Source: Aquiluna sp.
Lineage (GTDB): Bacteria > Actinomycetota > Actinomycetes > Actinomycetales > Microbacteriaceae
Direction of reading: 5' to 3'
Length of the DNA stretch: 55,980 nucleotides
Assembly (NCBI GenBank): GCA_017854485.1
Contig: JAFMHN010000008.1
Span: 1 to 55,980 of the forward strand
In this document: piece by piece, positions 1 through 10,895 of the stretch
Layout: each line of letters starts with the position of its first letter
How positions within the stretch are numbered: position 1 is the first letter of the stretch
Translations under genes and position numbers: made by a program
The notes under the pieces: model-generated
Database searches by the model: none
What the model was told of the DNA's origin: nothing
What the model saw: only the letters and a program-made list of their open reading frames with translations

Positions 1-408
1 GAAAGCGCAGTCGAAGAGGTTGCATCAGAGCTATTTGAAATTGCCTGGGCGAAGAAGAATCAAATTCCTGAGGGCTTTGCACTGCCGTGGCTCTATAAAT
101 CAGCCCGCTATCTGGTTGCCAACTACCATCGCAAGGAATCTGGAAGGTCCCGGATTTTGGCCAGCTTCCAGGAACCGGTGGCAGCTCCGTCGGCCGAGGC
201 TGTTGCCCTGGCCGACATTGGACTTTCCGAAGCATTCGCCGCTCTGACCGGAAGCGAACGGGAACTAATTTCGCTGTGGGCTCTCGAGAACCTCACGACC
301 AAAGAAATCTCGTTGGCTCTCGAGATTTCGGAAAATGCAGCCGGCATCAGACTCAGCCGCGCAAAAGCAAAATTAAAAACCCTCCTCTCTGATGAAAGTT
401 TCGACTAG
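1..408 (+). CDS. RNA polymerase sigma-70 family (ECF-type) factor, 5' end outside window
   Basis: The reading frame is open from base 1, so the start lies upstream; 135 C-terminal residues are present. The first 50 include an aromatic-rich stretch ending NYHRKESGR, which looks like the end of sigma region 2 (promoter -10 contact). After a short Ala-rich linker comes a region 4 helix-turn-helix (LTGSERELISLWALENLTT then EISLALEISENAAGIRLSRA) of the kind that binds the -35 element. Only regions 2 and 4 are seen, as in ECF sigma factors. The next gene starts within or just after this stop and encodes a membrane-anchored protein, the usual arrangement of an ECF sigma factor with its regulator. 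The regulon cannot be told from the sequence. Confidence 0.8.
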   Translation, partial: ESAVEEVASELFEIAWAKKNQIPEGFALPWLYKSARYLVANYHRKESGRSRILASFQEPVAAPSAEAVALADIGLSEAFAALTGSERELISLWALENLTTKEISLALEISENAAGIRLSRAKAKLKTLLSDESFD

Positions 409-427
409 CTCGGTAGGTAAAAAAGAT

Positions 428-1789
428 ATGAACGATGACTTTGACTTGAAAAAGCGGATTGCCGATGCGGATCCAGCTAGGGACTTTCCAGCACTGAACG
501 AATCAGTGGTTGCCAAGGCTGCAGCCGGGCACCCAAAACGAAGCTTCAGCTTCAAAACCGCCAGATTTGCACTTGGCTCTGCCTCATTGGCAACTGCTGC
601 ACTGGTTGTTTCGCTTACTCTCCCCAGTGCGCTGTCACCGCAGCCGCTATTCACGATGGCCACCAGTTCCGGACAGGCCAGCGCAACCAGCGAAGAGAGC
701 AAGGTTTCAGCTGACCAGGGGCTTGGTGCCATGTATTGGCCCGGCTGGATTAGCTACGAGTACCTGGCCGGCGATGAGCTAAGTGATCTGGGAGGCTCTG
801 GTGAGGTTTATCAGGGCCAGCTAATGGAAGATCCGACTTCCCTGCTCGCCAGACTCGCAAGTATCTTCCAGGTCTCAGGATCTCCGGTTCAAGATCAGTG
901 GTCAACCCCAGAATATCCAAGCTACTCAATCACCAATGGCAATACCAATTTGAACACCTATTACAGCGGAGTCGGAAACTGGTACTACTCGAATTGGAAC
1001 GATCGACTCTATGCTTGTGAAGAGGTAATTTCGGAGGACGGCGAAGCTACCACCACCGCTTGCCCGGAACCAAAACCAACACCCGATTTGATTCCGACTA
1101 CCACAGAGCTAACCAACATTGTTCTTAGCATGAGCGCTCAGATTGGCGTTGCTGCGGATGCGACATCAATAACTATTTACCGTGACGACTGGGGTGCCTA
1201 TGCCTCCTGGCCCTACGTCATAAACGGCATCGACACCGGAATGCAAAACTACGCCAACTGGAGCTCTGACGGCAGCCTAAGCTACTTCTCCTCATACAAC
1301 TTTGAGCTGATTAGTCGCGGCAGCTTCGACACTGTTTCACCAAGGGTTGCAGTCTCCAGAATTTCCGAGGGTCGCTGGTATGGCACTCCTCCGGAGTCCT
1401 TTTATCGCGACCAGCAGGTATTTTCTAACGGCCTGGCACGCTCAGAGGGGGCGGTTCCTGCCGAAGAACCGGTAGCAGCTGATGCGTCCAGCCCTGCTGA
1501 GGATTTGCCGCTCGAGCCCGAAGATCGGCCAATGCTGGTGCCAGCAGAGAGTCAAGAGCCGGAAATCGTTAGGTTGACCATCACTAGCTCGGAAGCCACC
1601 ATGCTCTCGGTTTGGGATGCCCAGGGAAGCTACTGGCTTGTCCCCGGCTACGTCCTATTCAACGATCAGGGTTGGTTCGACGCGGTCATTTCACTCCCGG
1701 ATGGCCTTATTGAACTACCGGAACCGATGACCATTATGCCGATGGATGGAATCCAAGAAGGGCCAGCAGTTTCTGAGATGGTGGACTAG
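428..1789 (+). CDS. Membrane-anchored extracytoplasmic protein, putative partner of the upstream sigma factor
   Basis: This 453-residue protein is not of a family I can name. It has a short charged cytoplasmic N-terminus (about 45 residues, with DPARDFPALNESVVAKA), one transmembrane helix at about residues 46-68, then about 385 extracytoplasmic residues rich in Tyr, Trp, Ser and Asn with a Cys pair (YACEEV...TTACPEP). The short N-terminus plus one helix behind a sigma gene suggests an anti-sigma-like role, but I cannot see a ZAS His-x3-Cys-x2-Cys motif. I chose the ATG at 428, which leaves a cytoplasmic segment starting MNDDFDLKKR; an ATG at 392 overlaps the sigma gene by 17 bases and adds 12 residues. 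Neither start has a strong ribosome site. The stop interlocks with that of yaaA (shared CTAG). Confidence 0.6.
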   Translation: MNDDFDLKKRIADADPARDFPALNESVVAKAAAGHPKRSFSFKTARFALGSASLATAALVVSLTLPSALSPQPLFTMATSSGQASATSEESKVSADQGLGAMYWPGWISYEYLAGDELSDLGGSGEVYQGQLMEDPTSLLARLASIFQVSGSPVQDQWSTPEYPSYSITNGNTNLNTYYSGVGNWYYSNWNDRLYACEEVISEDGEATTTACPEPKPTPDLIPTTTELTNIVLSMSAQIGVAADATSITIYRDDWGAYASWPYVINGIDTGMQNYANWSSDGSLSYFSSYNFELISRGSFDTVSPRVAVSRISEGRWYGTPPESFYRDQQVFSNGLARSEGAVPAEEPVAADASSPAEDLPLEPEDRPMLVPAESQEPEIVRLTITSSEATMLSVWDAQGSYWLVPGYVLFNDQGWFDAVISLPDGLIELPEPMTIMPMDGIQEGPAVSEMVD

Positions 1790-2523
1790 TAGCCTGGAGG
1801 CACTGCCAGCTGGACTGACTCAGACTGAATTTTCGCCCTGAGCCCAGCTAACTTCGCAATTCTTGGCACGTCCTCAATAGAGTCAAGCCCATTTTCCAGA
1901 GCCGCTCTAGCAAATGCACCCTTCGCCTTTTTGTTGAAGTGATTCAAGGCCCTACCCTGGTCGCTGTCCACGACATCCACGTAGAACGACTCGATCTCCT
2001 CTGGAATCGGGTTGAGGGCAACGTAGGCCTTGGAACGCATGTCCAGGATTGGGCCGGAAAGCCTCGGCCAAACTGCCTGGTGAGCATCCTGCCACAATGA
2101 AGCAAGATTGATGCCAGCAAGTTTTGTTCCAGCCGAGAAGCGATAGTAGGGAATCTGCTCCATCGCCGGCAGCAGCCCGAACAGCGCTGACTGAATGAAC
2201 AGTTGCTGCTCGGCTCGTTTTAGCCCCTGGGGAGAAAGCGAGTCGTAACCAATGGCATCAAAAACCACCCCGGTGTAACGCTCTAGCGCAGGCATAGTGC
2301 CGGAGGTCATTAGCCCGAGGTTTGCCTCAATGTCGGCTTGACTTCTCTTGCCGAGCTTTAGGGCCTTGGCTGCCTCTTCTGGGGCTTTGCAAAGCTCCCC
2401 CAGTTCAGAGATCAGAATGTCCCTAGCTGGGTCCAGTGCCGCCCAAATAATGCAGGCCTTGTCTATGGATACGCCAACGCCGCCGGGACGCTTGGTCTCC
2501 GACGGCGGAAGCAGAATAAGCAA
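1786..2523 (-). CDS. yaaA: YaaA family (UPF0246/DUF328) peroxide-stress protein
   Basis: The 245-residue product opens with the family hallmark LILLPPSETKR and contains the conserved C-terminal pattern HFNKKAKGAFARAALENG. In Escherichia coli YaaA lowers free intracellular iron during hydrogen peroxide stress; its chemical activity is not settled. The start codon lies one base after the atpC stop codon, so it is the last gene of the ATP synthase operon and is probably translationally coupled to it. It ends tail to tail with the upstream plus-strand gene, sharing four bases. The family call is firm; its role here is inferred from E. coli. Confidence 0.88.
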   Translation of the reverse strand: MLILLPPSETKRPGGVGVSIDKACIIWAALDPARDILISELGELCKAPEEAAKALKLGKRSQADIEANLGLMTSGTMPALERYTGVVFDAIGYDSLSPQGLKRAEQQLFIQSALFGLLPAMEQIPYYRFSAGTKLAGINLASLWQDAHQAVWPRLSGPILDMRSKAYVALNPIPEEIESFYVDVVDSDQGRALNHFNKKAKGAFARAALENGLDSIEDVPRIAKLAGLRAKIQSESVQLAVPPGY

Positions 2524-2524
2524 T

Positions 2525-2793
2525 TTAGCTGACTAGGTGTGCATCCCGCACAACTAGTGTGACGTTGTCGTGCTCCATGGACAAGAAGCCACCGTCTTCG
2601 GTCTCAGCTACGACCTTAGAGCCGTCGGCAGCAGTGACACGAATTGGGCCAGGTGCAAGGATTGCCAGCATCGGCTCGTGACCTGCAAGCAGACCAATCT
2701 CACCCTCAGCTGTCTTGGCGACAACCATGGAAGCCTCGCCCGACCAGATCTCGCGATCTGCGGCGACAACATTCACCTGAATCAGGTTTGTCA

Positions 2794-2794
<1 letters not shown>
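2525..2794 (-). CDS. atpC: ATP synthase F1 subunit epsilon, short form
   Basis: The 89-residue protein corresponds to the N-terminal beta-sandwich of epsilon (MTNLIQVNVVAADREIW...VVAKTAEGEIGLLAGHEPMLAILAPGPIRV). This domain sits on the foot of the central stalk and contacts gamma and the c-ring. The frame stops where the C-terminal two-helix domain would begin; usual bacterial epsilon is about 120-140 residues. That helical domain is what inhibits ATP hydrolysis in many bacteria, so this form should lack that brake. I recall similarly short epsilon subunits in other Microbacteriaceae, so it is probably a lineage trait and not a truncation. The start overlaps the atpD stop by one base. Confidence 0.93.
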
Positions 2795-4233
<1,439 letters not shown>

Positions 4234-4244
4234 CTATCTCTTTC

Positions 4245-5144
4245 TTAGTCCTCGGACACTGTTGAAAGCGCGTCCGCGCCACCAACAATCTCCGAAATCT
4301 GCTGGGTAATTTCTGCCTGGCGAGCCTGGTTGGCCAACCTGGTGTAGTTGAGAATTAGTTTGTCTGCGTTGTCAGTTGCGCTCTTCATGGCCTTTTGACG
4401 GGCAGCATGCTCGGCAGCAGCAGACTGAAGCATCTTGTTGTAGATGCGGTTTTCGATATAAACCGGAAGCAAGGTGTCAAGCACCTTGTCCACCTCAGGC
4501 TCAAACTCGTAAAGCGGGAAGATGTCCTCAGAGGCAGTTTCTTCCTCAACGATTTCAAGCGGCAACAGCCTGGTGGTCGTTGGCTCCTGAACCATCATTG
4601 AAACAAACTGGTTTCCGACAAGGTAGATCATGTCAACGCCACCGGCATCCAGATCTCTGTTGAAGATCTCTGTGATTTCCTCGGCAACCTCTCTGGCAGT
4701 TTCCAGCGAAGGCACATCGGTGCCGCCAGTCCACTGATTGATAGATTCGCGTTGACGGAACTTGAAGTAGGCAACAGCCTTGCGCCCAACTAGGTAGTAG
4801 ACAACCTCTTGACCCTCATCCTGCAAGCGCTTGGTTAGCTGCTCAACCTCTTTTAGGACAGCAGAGGAAAAGGCACCAGCAAGACCACGGTCGGAAGTGA
4901 AAACAACGATCGCAGCACGCTTTGGGTTCTCAACCTTGCGAGTCAACGGGTGGTCAACATCGGAATAGGTCGCAACGGCTGAAACAGCCTTGGTAACCGC
5001 CGTTGTGTATGGGTTAGAAGCAGCAACGCGCTGCTGAGCCTTCTGAATTCTCGATGCCGAGATCAGCTCCATAGCCCGGGTAATCTTCTTGGTCGTCTTG
5101 GCAGACTTAATTTTCTGCCGGTAGACCCGAAGCTGCGCAGCCAT
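4245..5144 (-). CDS. atpG: ATP synthase F1 subunit gamma
   Basis: This 299-residue protein forms the rotating central stalk. The N-terminal helix [32 protein letters not shown] and the C-terminal helix ending in [26 protein letters not shown], the two strands of the coiled coil, are both intact. The middle holds the Rossmann-like part with [10 protein letters not shown]. Length is as usual for actinobacteria. It sits 24 bases downstream of atpA. Confidence 0.97.
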   Translation of the reverse strand: MAAQLRVYRQKIKSAKTTKKITRAMELISASRIQKAQQRVAASNPYTTAVTKAVSAVATYSDVDHPLTRKVENPKRAAIVVFTSDRGLAGAFSSAVLKEVEQLTKRLQDEGQEVVYYLVGRKAVAYFKFRQRESINQWTGGTDVPSLETAREVAEEITEIFNRDLDAGGVDMIYLVGNQFVSMMVQEPTTTRLLPLEIVEEETASEDIFPLYEFEPEVDKVLDTLLPVYIENRIYNKMLQSAAAEHAARQKAMKSATDNADKLILNYTRLANQARQAEITQQISEIVGGADALSTVSED

Positions 5145-5168
5145 AACCTAACCCTTACCTTGTCTTCT

Positions 5169-6806
5169 CTATCGCTTCTGACGAACGATCTTCTCTTGGT
5201 CGATCTCGTCGTCAGCCAAAGCCTCAACGTTCTCAGCACCAGAGCCGATTAGTGGTTCGCCAGTGTGCAACTGGAACATCTTCTTGAACTGTCCAATTGC
5301 CTTCTCCAGCTCGGCGACAGTGTCGTCCTCAAGCTTTTCGGTCTCAGCAATGGTTGTAAGTGCCTTCGAGTTTCTTCTCAGGTAGTCCAGGAATTCCTGC
5401 TCAAAACGCAAGATGTCCTCGATTGGCAGTTCATCCAGCTGCCCGGTTGTTCCTGCCCAAATCGATACAGTCTGATCCTCTACCGAATACGGCGAGTACT
5501 GAGGCTGCTTCAACAGCTCGGTCAACCTCGCACCACGAGCCAACTGCTTGCGGCTGGCAGCATCCAGGTCAGACGCAAACATCGCAAAAGCCTCTAGAGC
5601 GCGGTACTGAGCCAAGTCCAGCTTCAAAGTTCCAGAAACCTTCTTGATTCCCTTCACCTGAGCAGCACCACCAACACGTGACACCGAGATACCAACGTCG
5701 ATGGCAGGTCTCTGGTTCGCGTTGAACAAGTCGGACTGCAAGAAGATCTGACCATCGGTGATCGAAATCACGTTGGTCGGAATGAATGCAGACACGTCGT
5801 TGGCCTTGGTCTCGATGATTGGTAGCCCAGTCATAGAACCGGCACCCATAGCGTCAGACAACTTCGCACAACGCTCCAGCAGACGGGAGTGTAGGTAGAA
5901 GACGTCACCTGGGTAAGCCTCACGACCTGGTGGCCTACGAAGTAGCAATGACACAGCACGGTAGGCCTCAGCCTGCTTGCTTAGGTCATCAAAAACAATA
6001 AGGACGTGCTTGCCGTCGTACATCCAGTGCTGGCCAATGGCGCTTCCGGTGTAAGGGGCTAGGTACTTGAAACCTGCGGCATCTGAAGCAGGTGAAGCAA
6101 CAATGGTTGTGTACTCCATTGCGCCGGCTTCTTCCAACGCGCTTCTAACAGAAGCGATGGTCGAACCCTTCTGACCGATTGCAACGTAGATACAACGAAC
6201 CTGCTTGTTTGGGTCGTTGGTCTTCCAGTTGTCAACCTGGTTGATGATCGCGTCAATCGCGATAGCGGTCTTTCCAGTCTGGCGGTCACCGATGATTAGC
6301 TGACGCTGTCCACGCCCAACAGGGATCATGGCGTCAATAGCCTTGATTCCGGTCTGCAGTGGCTCGTGAACGCTCTTTCGGTCCATCACTCCAGGTGCCT
6401 GAAGCTCAAGCGCACGGCGTGCGGTTGACTTGATCTCGCCCATGCCGTCGATTGGGTTTCCTAGCGGGTCAACCACGCGACCCATGAAACCATCGCCTAC
6501 TGGTACAGACAGAACCTCACCGGTGCGGTGAACTTCCATGCCCTCTTCAATTCCTGCGAACTCACCGAGAACTACAACACCGATCTCGCGCTCGTCTAGG
6601 TTCAACGCTAGGCCCAAGGTGCCATCAGCGAATCGCAACAGCTCGTTGGCCATTGCACTAGGCAAGCCCTCAACGTGTGCGATGCCGTCAGCGGCGTCGG
6701 TTACGTAACCGACTTCTGCCTTGTCCGCACCCTTGGGCTCATAGGACGAAACGAAGTCCTTCAGGGCATCCCGAATCTCATTCGGGTTGATCTTTAGCTC
6801 TGACAT
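5169..6806 (-). CDS. atpA: ATP synthase F1 subunit alpha
   Basis: This non-catalytic nucleotide-binding subunit (545 residues) alternates with beta in the F1 hexamer. The P-loop GDRQTGKT is at residues 173-180 and the signature [14 protein letters not shown] is in the second half. The C-terminus extends some 35 residues past the usual bacterial end ([30 protein letters not shown]), which is common in actinobacteria, where this tail has been linked to suppression of ATP hydrolysis in mycobacteria. That point matters because epsilon here lacks its own inhibitory domain. It is 30 bases downstream of atpH. Confidence 0.97.
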   Translation of the reverse strand: MSELKINPNEIRDALKDFVSSYEPKGADKAEVGYVTDAADGIAHVEGLPSAMANELLRFADGTLGLALNLDEREIGVVVLGEFAGIEEGMEVHRTGEVLSVPVGDGFMGRVVDPLGNPIDGMGEIKSTARRALELQAPGVMDRKSVHEPLQTGIKAIDAMIPVGRGQRQLIIGDRQTGKTAIAIDAIINQVDNWKTNDPNKQVRCIYVAIGQKGSTIASVRSALEEAGAMEYTTIVASPASDAAGFKYLAPYTGSAIGQHWMYDGKHVLIVFDDLSKQAEAYRAVSLLLRRPPGREAYPGDVFYLHSRLLERCAKLSDAMGAGSMTGLPIIETKANDVSAFIPTNVISITDGQIFLQSDLFNANQRPAIDVGISVSRVGGAAQVKGIKKVSGTLKLDLAQYRALEAFAMFASDLDAASRKQLARGARLTELLKQPQYSPYSVEDQTVSIWAGTTGQLDELPIEDILRFEQEFLDYLRRNSKALTTIAETEKLEDDTVAELEKAIGQFKKMFQLHTGEPLIGSGAENVEALADDEIDQEKIVRQKR

Positions 6807-6836
6807 TGGTTCCTCTGCTTATTTGTGGTTTTCAAC

Positions 6837-7628
6837 TCAACCGAGTTGCAATCTTGCTGTTTGAAGTTTTGTTTGAACGGTTCCATCGATGACTTCACCG
6901 TTGACGGTGATGTGCAATCCACCGATGATTTCCTTGTCGATTTCGACATTCAACTGAAGCTCTCTGCCGAAGCTCTTTGACAGGGCCTTTGCAAGCTTTG
7001 TTAGCTGGTCAGCGCTCAAAGGATTCGCGACCCGAACATGTGCCACCGACTCGCCAGCGAACTCCGCGATCCACAGGCCATACTGCTCAAGAATCTCAGC
7101 GAAGCGCTTGTAGGTCTTGGAGTTGACCGCCTGGGTTGCAAGCAACAGAGTTGTCTCGGAAACCGTCTTGCCAATCACGGTCTTCACTAGTTCCTGCTTC
7201 TGCTCCGCAGTAGCTCGGGTTGAAGAGAACGCGAGCTCCAGTTCTGGATCCGAGGCAACAACCTGCTGAACTGCGAACAGCTCAGCCTGAATCTTGTCAA
7301 GATCCTTGTCGGCACCGGCAGCAGCTCTTACCCCAAGCGACTCGGCAGCAAGTGCCATGTCCCGGGTAGCTGACCAGCGCAGCTGTGACATCTCGGCGAC
7401 CAGGCCGATGGTCTCCTTGGAAAGCTTCTTCCCAAAGATCCCCTCAACCAATTTGGTCTTTCCTGCACTTCCGGCGGAAGGATCCGAAAGCGCCGCGCGA
7501 AGCTGTGAACTCGATAGCAAGGCGTTTGAAACAGCGAATAGCTCCTGGGCATGGGTGAGCGTCAATTTGCCGAGCTTGTTTAGTGATTGCTCGGCTGCCT
7601 GCCGCGATTGCCTGGTGCTAGATGCCAC
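6837..7628 (-). CDS. atpH: ATP synthase subunit delta, long actinobacterial form
   Basis: The 263-residue delta subunit links F1 to the peripheral stalk. It is longer than the usual roughly 180 residues. Within it I see a segment near residues 45-105 (KTKLVEGIFGKKLSKETIGLVAEM) that resembles one near residues 155-200 (KQELVKTVIGKTVSETTLLLATQA), so the extra length looks like an internal repeat. The C-terminal strand-rich part (IDKEIIGGLHITVNGEVIDGTVQ) is canonical. The start is GTG, four bases after the atpF stop. Confidence 0.93.
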   Translation of the reverse strand: MASSTRQSRQAAEQSLNKLGKLTLTHAQELFAVSNALLSSSQLRAALSDPSAGSAGKTKLVEGIFGKKLSKETIGLVAEMSQLRWSATRDMALAAESLGVRAAAGADKDLDKIQAELFAVQQVVASDPELELAFSSTRATAEQKQELVKTVIGKTVSETTLLLATQAVNSKTYKRFAEILEQYGLWIAEFAGESVAHVRVANPLSADQLTKLAKALSKSFGRELQLNVEIDKEIIGGLHITVNGEVIDGTVQTKLQTARLQLG

Positions 7629-7632
7629 TTGT

Positions 7633-8181
7633 CTACGCCTTCTTGCTCTCTAGTTCTGCGATGAACTGGTCAACGACCTTATTGGCAACCTTGTCGTCGG
7701 CGAGCTTCTCGCCAACGATGCGTGAGGCCAACTCGATCGCAAGTGCACCGATCTCGTTCTGCAGGGCGTTAGCGGCCGAGTCGCGCTCTGCAATCAGAGT
7801 GGACTTGGTCACCTCGGCCATGCGCTCAGCGTCCTTGGATGCCTGCTGCTTGAGCTCCGCCAAAATTGCGGCGCCCTCAGCACGTGCTTCTTCGCGAATG
7901 GATGAAGACTCTGCTCTTAGCTGAGCTTGCTCAGCTTCGACCTGGTTGGTTCGTTCCTCGGCAGCACGCTGTGCTGCTTCGGCCTCTGCCAACCTGCCCT
8001 CAATCGCCTTTGCTCGCTCATCGAGCATCTTCTTGAATCCAGGCAGAACCTTGAACCAGAAGAAGACCAAAAGAACTACGAAGACGACTGATGACCAGAG
8101 AATGTCATAGTCAGCAGGCAACAGAGGGTTTGGCGCTTCGCCACCCTCTGGTGCTGTTGCTGCAAGAATTCTGGAAATCAT
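7633..8181 (-). CDS. atpF: ATP synthase Fo subunit b
   Basis: The 182-residue protein has one N-terminal transmembrane helix (about residues 29-48, WSSVVFVVLLVFFWFKVLPG) followed by a long charged, Ala/Glu-rich helix typical of the peripheral stalk. In mycobacteria a second b-like protein is fused to delta; here b is a separate conventional protein. It lies 15 bases downstream of atpE. Confidence 0.96.
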   Translation of the reverse strand: MISRILAATAPEGGEAPNPLLPADYDILWSSVVFVVLLVFFWFKVLPGFKKMLDERAKAIEGRLAEAEAAQRAAEERTNQVEAEQAQLRAESSSIREEARAEGAAILAELKQQASKDAERMAEVTKSTLIAERDSAANALQNEIGALAIELASRIVGEKLADDKVANKVVDQFIAELESKKA

Positions 8182-8196
8182 CGTTTAGTCGCTTTC

Positions 8197-8448
<252 letters not shown>

Positions 8449-9261
8449 TTAGTGTTCGTCTGCCAATGCCAACTGGATGTAGACAGTGGTCAGAAGTGTA
8501 AATACGTAGGCCTGCAAAACTGAGACCAGAATCTCAAAGAGAGTAAACGCGAAACCAAACAATAATGTTCCGGCTCCGAACAAACTCATAAGGCCCTCGG
8601 CTTGGAAGAAGAAGAATTGAGTCGCTGAGAAGCAAAGAACCAGCAACAGGTGACCGGCGATCATGTTCATCAGAAGACGAAGTGCCAATGTCACCGGGCG
8701 GAGAATAAAGGTTGAGAGAAGCTCAATTGGCGTAACCAGGATGTAGAACGCAGGCGGCACACCTGACGGGAACAGCGAGTTCTTGAAGAACTTGACTCCG
8801 TGCTTTTTCACACCGGCATAAATAAAGGTGACGTAGGCCGCTGCTGCCAACACCAGCGGGATACCAATTACAGAGGTTCCGGCAATGTTTGCAAACGGAA
8901 TGATTCCGGTGATGTTCATTCCAAACACCATGAAGAAAATTGTTGTCAAAAGCGGAAGGAAGCGCTCGCCATCCTTCTCGCCAAGCTGATCGTGCGCGAT
9001 GGTCTTTCGCACAAAGTTCAAAGCCATTTCACCAAGCAACTGGAATCTGCCAGGGACCACGTTTCCGGTCTTGACTGCCTTGTTGAACTTGTTGGTCCAG
9101 AGCCAGAACAAAACAATCAGGACAACCATCACTATCAAACGAATCATCATGATTCGGTTAATTGCGAAAGGGGTACCCTCGAAGGCTACGATCTCCGGGT
9201 AAAACTCAAAAATGCTCGGAGGATGGAATTCACCACCCTCTGCCGCAAACAGGCTCAACAC
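8449..9261 (-). CDS. atpB: ATP synthase Fo subunit a
   Basis: This 270-residue membrane protein provides the proton half-channels. Several hydrophobic helices are visible, and the essential Arg is in the helix LRPVTLALRLLMNMIAGHLLL. The only open start is GTG at 9261; an AGGAG lies 14 bases before it, farther than usual, so initiation may be weak or the leader may be folded. It is the first gene after the 121-base spacer that follows atpI. Confidence 0.95.
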   Translation of the reverse strand: MLSLFAAEGGEFHPPSIFEFYPEIVAFEGTPFAINRIMMIRLIVMVVLIVLFWLWTNKFNKAVKTGNVVPGRFQLLGEMALNFVRKTIAHDQLGEKDGERFLPLLTTIFFMVFGMNITGIIPFANIAGTSVIGIPLVLAAAAYVTFIYAGVKKHGVKFFKNSLFPSGVPPAFYILVTPIELLSTFILRPVTLALRLLMNMIAGHLLLVLCFSATQFFFFQAEGLMSLFGAGTLLFGFAFTLFEILVSVLQAYVFTLLTTVYIQLALADEH

Positions 9262-9382
9262 ACTAAACAGCTTCGTTCTCCTGGTCCGGGCGGCGTAATT
9301 ATCTCCGCGAGATGATCATGGAATTTCTAGAAGTTTATAAGACTTGTGAGCCGTTCGGGCCGCCAAACAATAAAAAAATGAA
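9262..9382. other. Spacer between atpI-like gene and atpB
   Basis: These 121 bases hold no gene. Read on the minus strand, a run of seven T follows the atpI stop but has no stem before it, so it is not an intrinsic terminator. Farther on come a TATAAA (minus strand, about 9334-9339) that could be a -10 box and two 8-base palindromes, TTCTAGAA and ATGATCAT. This is the most likely place for an atpB promoter inside the larger operon, but I see no good -35 partner. Confidence 0.35.
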
Positions 9383-9790
9383 CTAATTATTGATTGTTGG
9401 TATTTTTCCGGTCAGAACTAGCCAGGAATCAATTGCCAGGTTGCCAAGAACAGAGGAGACCACCGCAAAAAAGAACACTGGACCAGAAAAATTGGTCGCC
9501 CCCTGCAGCACAAACAGCAAGACTGCAAACAGCACAATCTTGAGCAGCCAGCCGCCCAGGACCAGGCCATAGAAGCCGTTCAGTGGCAACTTGCCACCAA
9601 GCCAGATGCTTAGGGTTGTCATGGACCCAAATACCACCGAGACAGCAGCTCCAGTAAGGGCTGCGAAAATGCCTGCCTCTGCTGCTGCAAAGTAACCGGC
9701 AACGGTGCCAATTAGTGCGATGGCCAGTGCCAAGATGGCGCTTAGGCGCAAAGCCTTCACAAATAATTGATCTGAACTATTTGCTGACAA
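9383..9790 (-). CDS. AtpI-like small membrane protein
   Basis: The 135-residue protein has four predicted transmembrane helices and little else. Its place directly before atpB is that of atpI, whose product assists c-ring assembly or ion supply in other bacteria. Sequence similarity to AtpI cannot be judged by eye; the call rests on size, topology and position. It overlaps the end of the upstream transferase gene by 14 bases. Confidence 0.7.
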   Translation of the reverse strand: MSANSSDQLFVKALRLSAILALAIALIGTVAGYFAAAEAGIFAALTGAAVSVVFGSMTTLSIWLGGKLPLNGFYGLVLGGWLLKIVLFAVLLFVLQGATNFSGPVFFFAVVSSVLGNLAIDSWLVLTGKIPTINN

Positions 9791-10895
9791 TTTTGCCCCT
9801 TGCTTTTGATACCCGCTGAAATACCGGCCAGTAAGTGTGAATAAGGGCCAGGATCATCCAAGCCCCGAAGATGACTATAACTGGCGCGACCTCTAACCAG
9901 AAAAACAACAGCAGCGTCACGGAGACCAGTGCGGTCCAGTGATAGAAAACCAAGACTGCCCCGCGGTGCGAGTGGCCCAAATCTTGCAGCTGATGATGAA
10001 GGTGCTCACGGTCGGCAGCAAATGGCGACTGCCCGCGTCTAATTCGACGCACCACTGCCAACAGCAGGTCCAATAGCGGCAGAATCAAGATGATCACAGG
10101 CAGCACCAGTGGAATCAAGGCTGGGAGCAAGTCATTTCTGGTCACTGTTGCAGGGTCAATTGAACCGGTGACCGCAATGGCACTGGTGGCCATCATGAGC
10201 CCCAACAGCATTGCGCCGGAATCACCCATAAATATTTTTGCAGGGCTGAAATTATGCGGCAAAAAGCCGGCAATCGCCCCAAGCACAACGGCTGAAAGCA
10301 TGCCGGCCAGCGAGAAGTAGTTTGTGGGTGAGGTTTGCTGAGCCAGCAGGTAGCTGTAAATGAAGAACGCCATAGTGCCGATGCCAACCACTCCAGCAGC
10401 CAGACCATCGAGACCATCGATGAAATTCACCGCATTCATGACCAGCACCACCACAAACACAGTGATTGCCAGTGAAACTCCAAAGCTTCCGACCGTCAGC
10501 CCACCAATCGGCAGCGAGACTATCTGAACACCGCTGGAAGCAAGAATCCAAGCAGCTGCGACCTGGCCACCCATTTTGGCTGTCCAGTCAAGCTCGATGA
10601 GGTCATCCAGCAAGCCCACAACCACAATCAGCGCCCCGGCACCAAGGATGGCCCAGATTGGACCCGGGTCCCTGAAAATCGACTCGAACCAACCCAAGCT
10701 ACCGGCGGCTACGACTCCGGAGGCAATGGCGATAAATATGGCGACGCCACCGATACGAGGAGTCGGTTGCTTGTGAACGTCCCGCTCTCTGATCGCGGGG
10801 TGGATGTCATATTTTTTGGCGATGAATCTAACGCCCCAAGTTGCCAGGTAACTAATCACCGCGGTGATTAGGGCGACCAGCAGATATGCCCTCAC
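9777..10895 (-). CDS. wecA: Undecaprenyl-phosphate sugar-1-phosphate transferase (WecA/TagO type)
   Basis: This 372-residue polytopic membrane protein transfers a sugar-1-phosphate, probably GlcNAc-1-P, to undecaprenyl phosphate and so starts cell-wall polymer or arabinogalactan-type linkage-unit synthesis. Family motifs are all visible: LLDDLIELDW, NFIDGLDGLAAG, FMGDSGAMLLG and the cytoplasmic HLHHQL, which separates the WecA/TagO group from MraY. The start is GTG and overlaps the tsaC stop by one base. I recall the same position for rfe (wecA) in mycobacteria. The acceptor polymer in this organism cannot be told. Confidence 0.88.
   Translation of the reverse strand: MRAYLLVALITAVISYLATWGVRFIAKKYDIHPAIRERDVHKQPTPRIGGVAIFIAIASGVVAAGSLGWFESIFRDPGPIWAILGAGALIVVVGLLDDLIELDWTAKMGGQVAAAWILASSGVQIVSLPIGGLTVGSFGVSLAITVFVVVLVMNAVNFIDGLDGLAAGVVGIGTMAFFIYSYLLAQQTSPTNYFSLAGMLSAVVLGAIAGFLPHNFSPAKIFMGDSGAMLLGLMMATSAIAVTGSIDPATVTRNDLLPALIPLVLPVIILILPLLDLLLAVVRRIRRGQSPFAADREHLHHQLQDLGHSHRGAVLVFYHWTALVSVTLLLFFWLEVAPVIVIFGAWMILALIHTYWPVFQRVSKARGKIVSK

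Noticed and set aside
8800-9315. A 171-codon plus-strand frame opposite atpB
   Set aside because: Its composition is that of an antisense shadow (His/Asn/Gln-rich), and atpB occupies the strand with clear motifs.
9340-9382. Intrinsic terminator after the atpI-like gene
   Set aside because: The T run comes before, not after, the only GC-rich potential stem in the direction of transcription.
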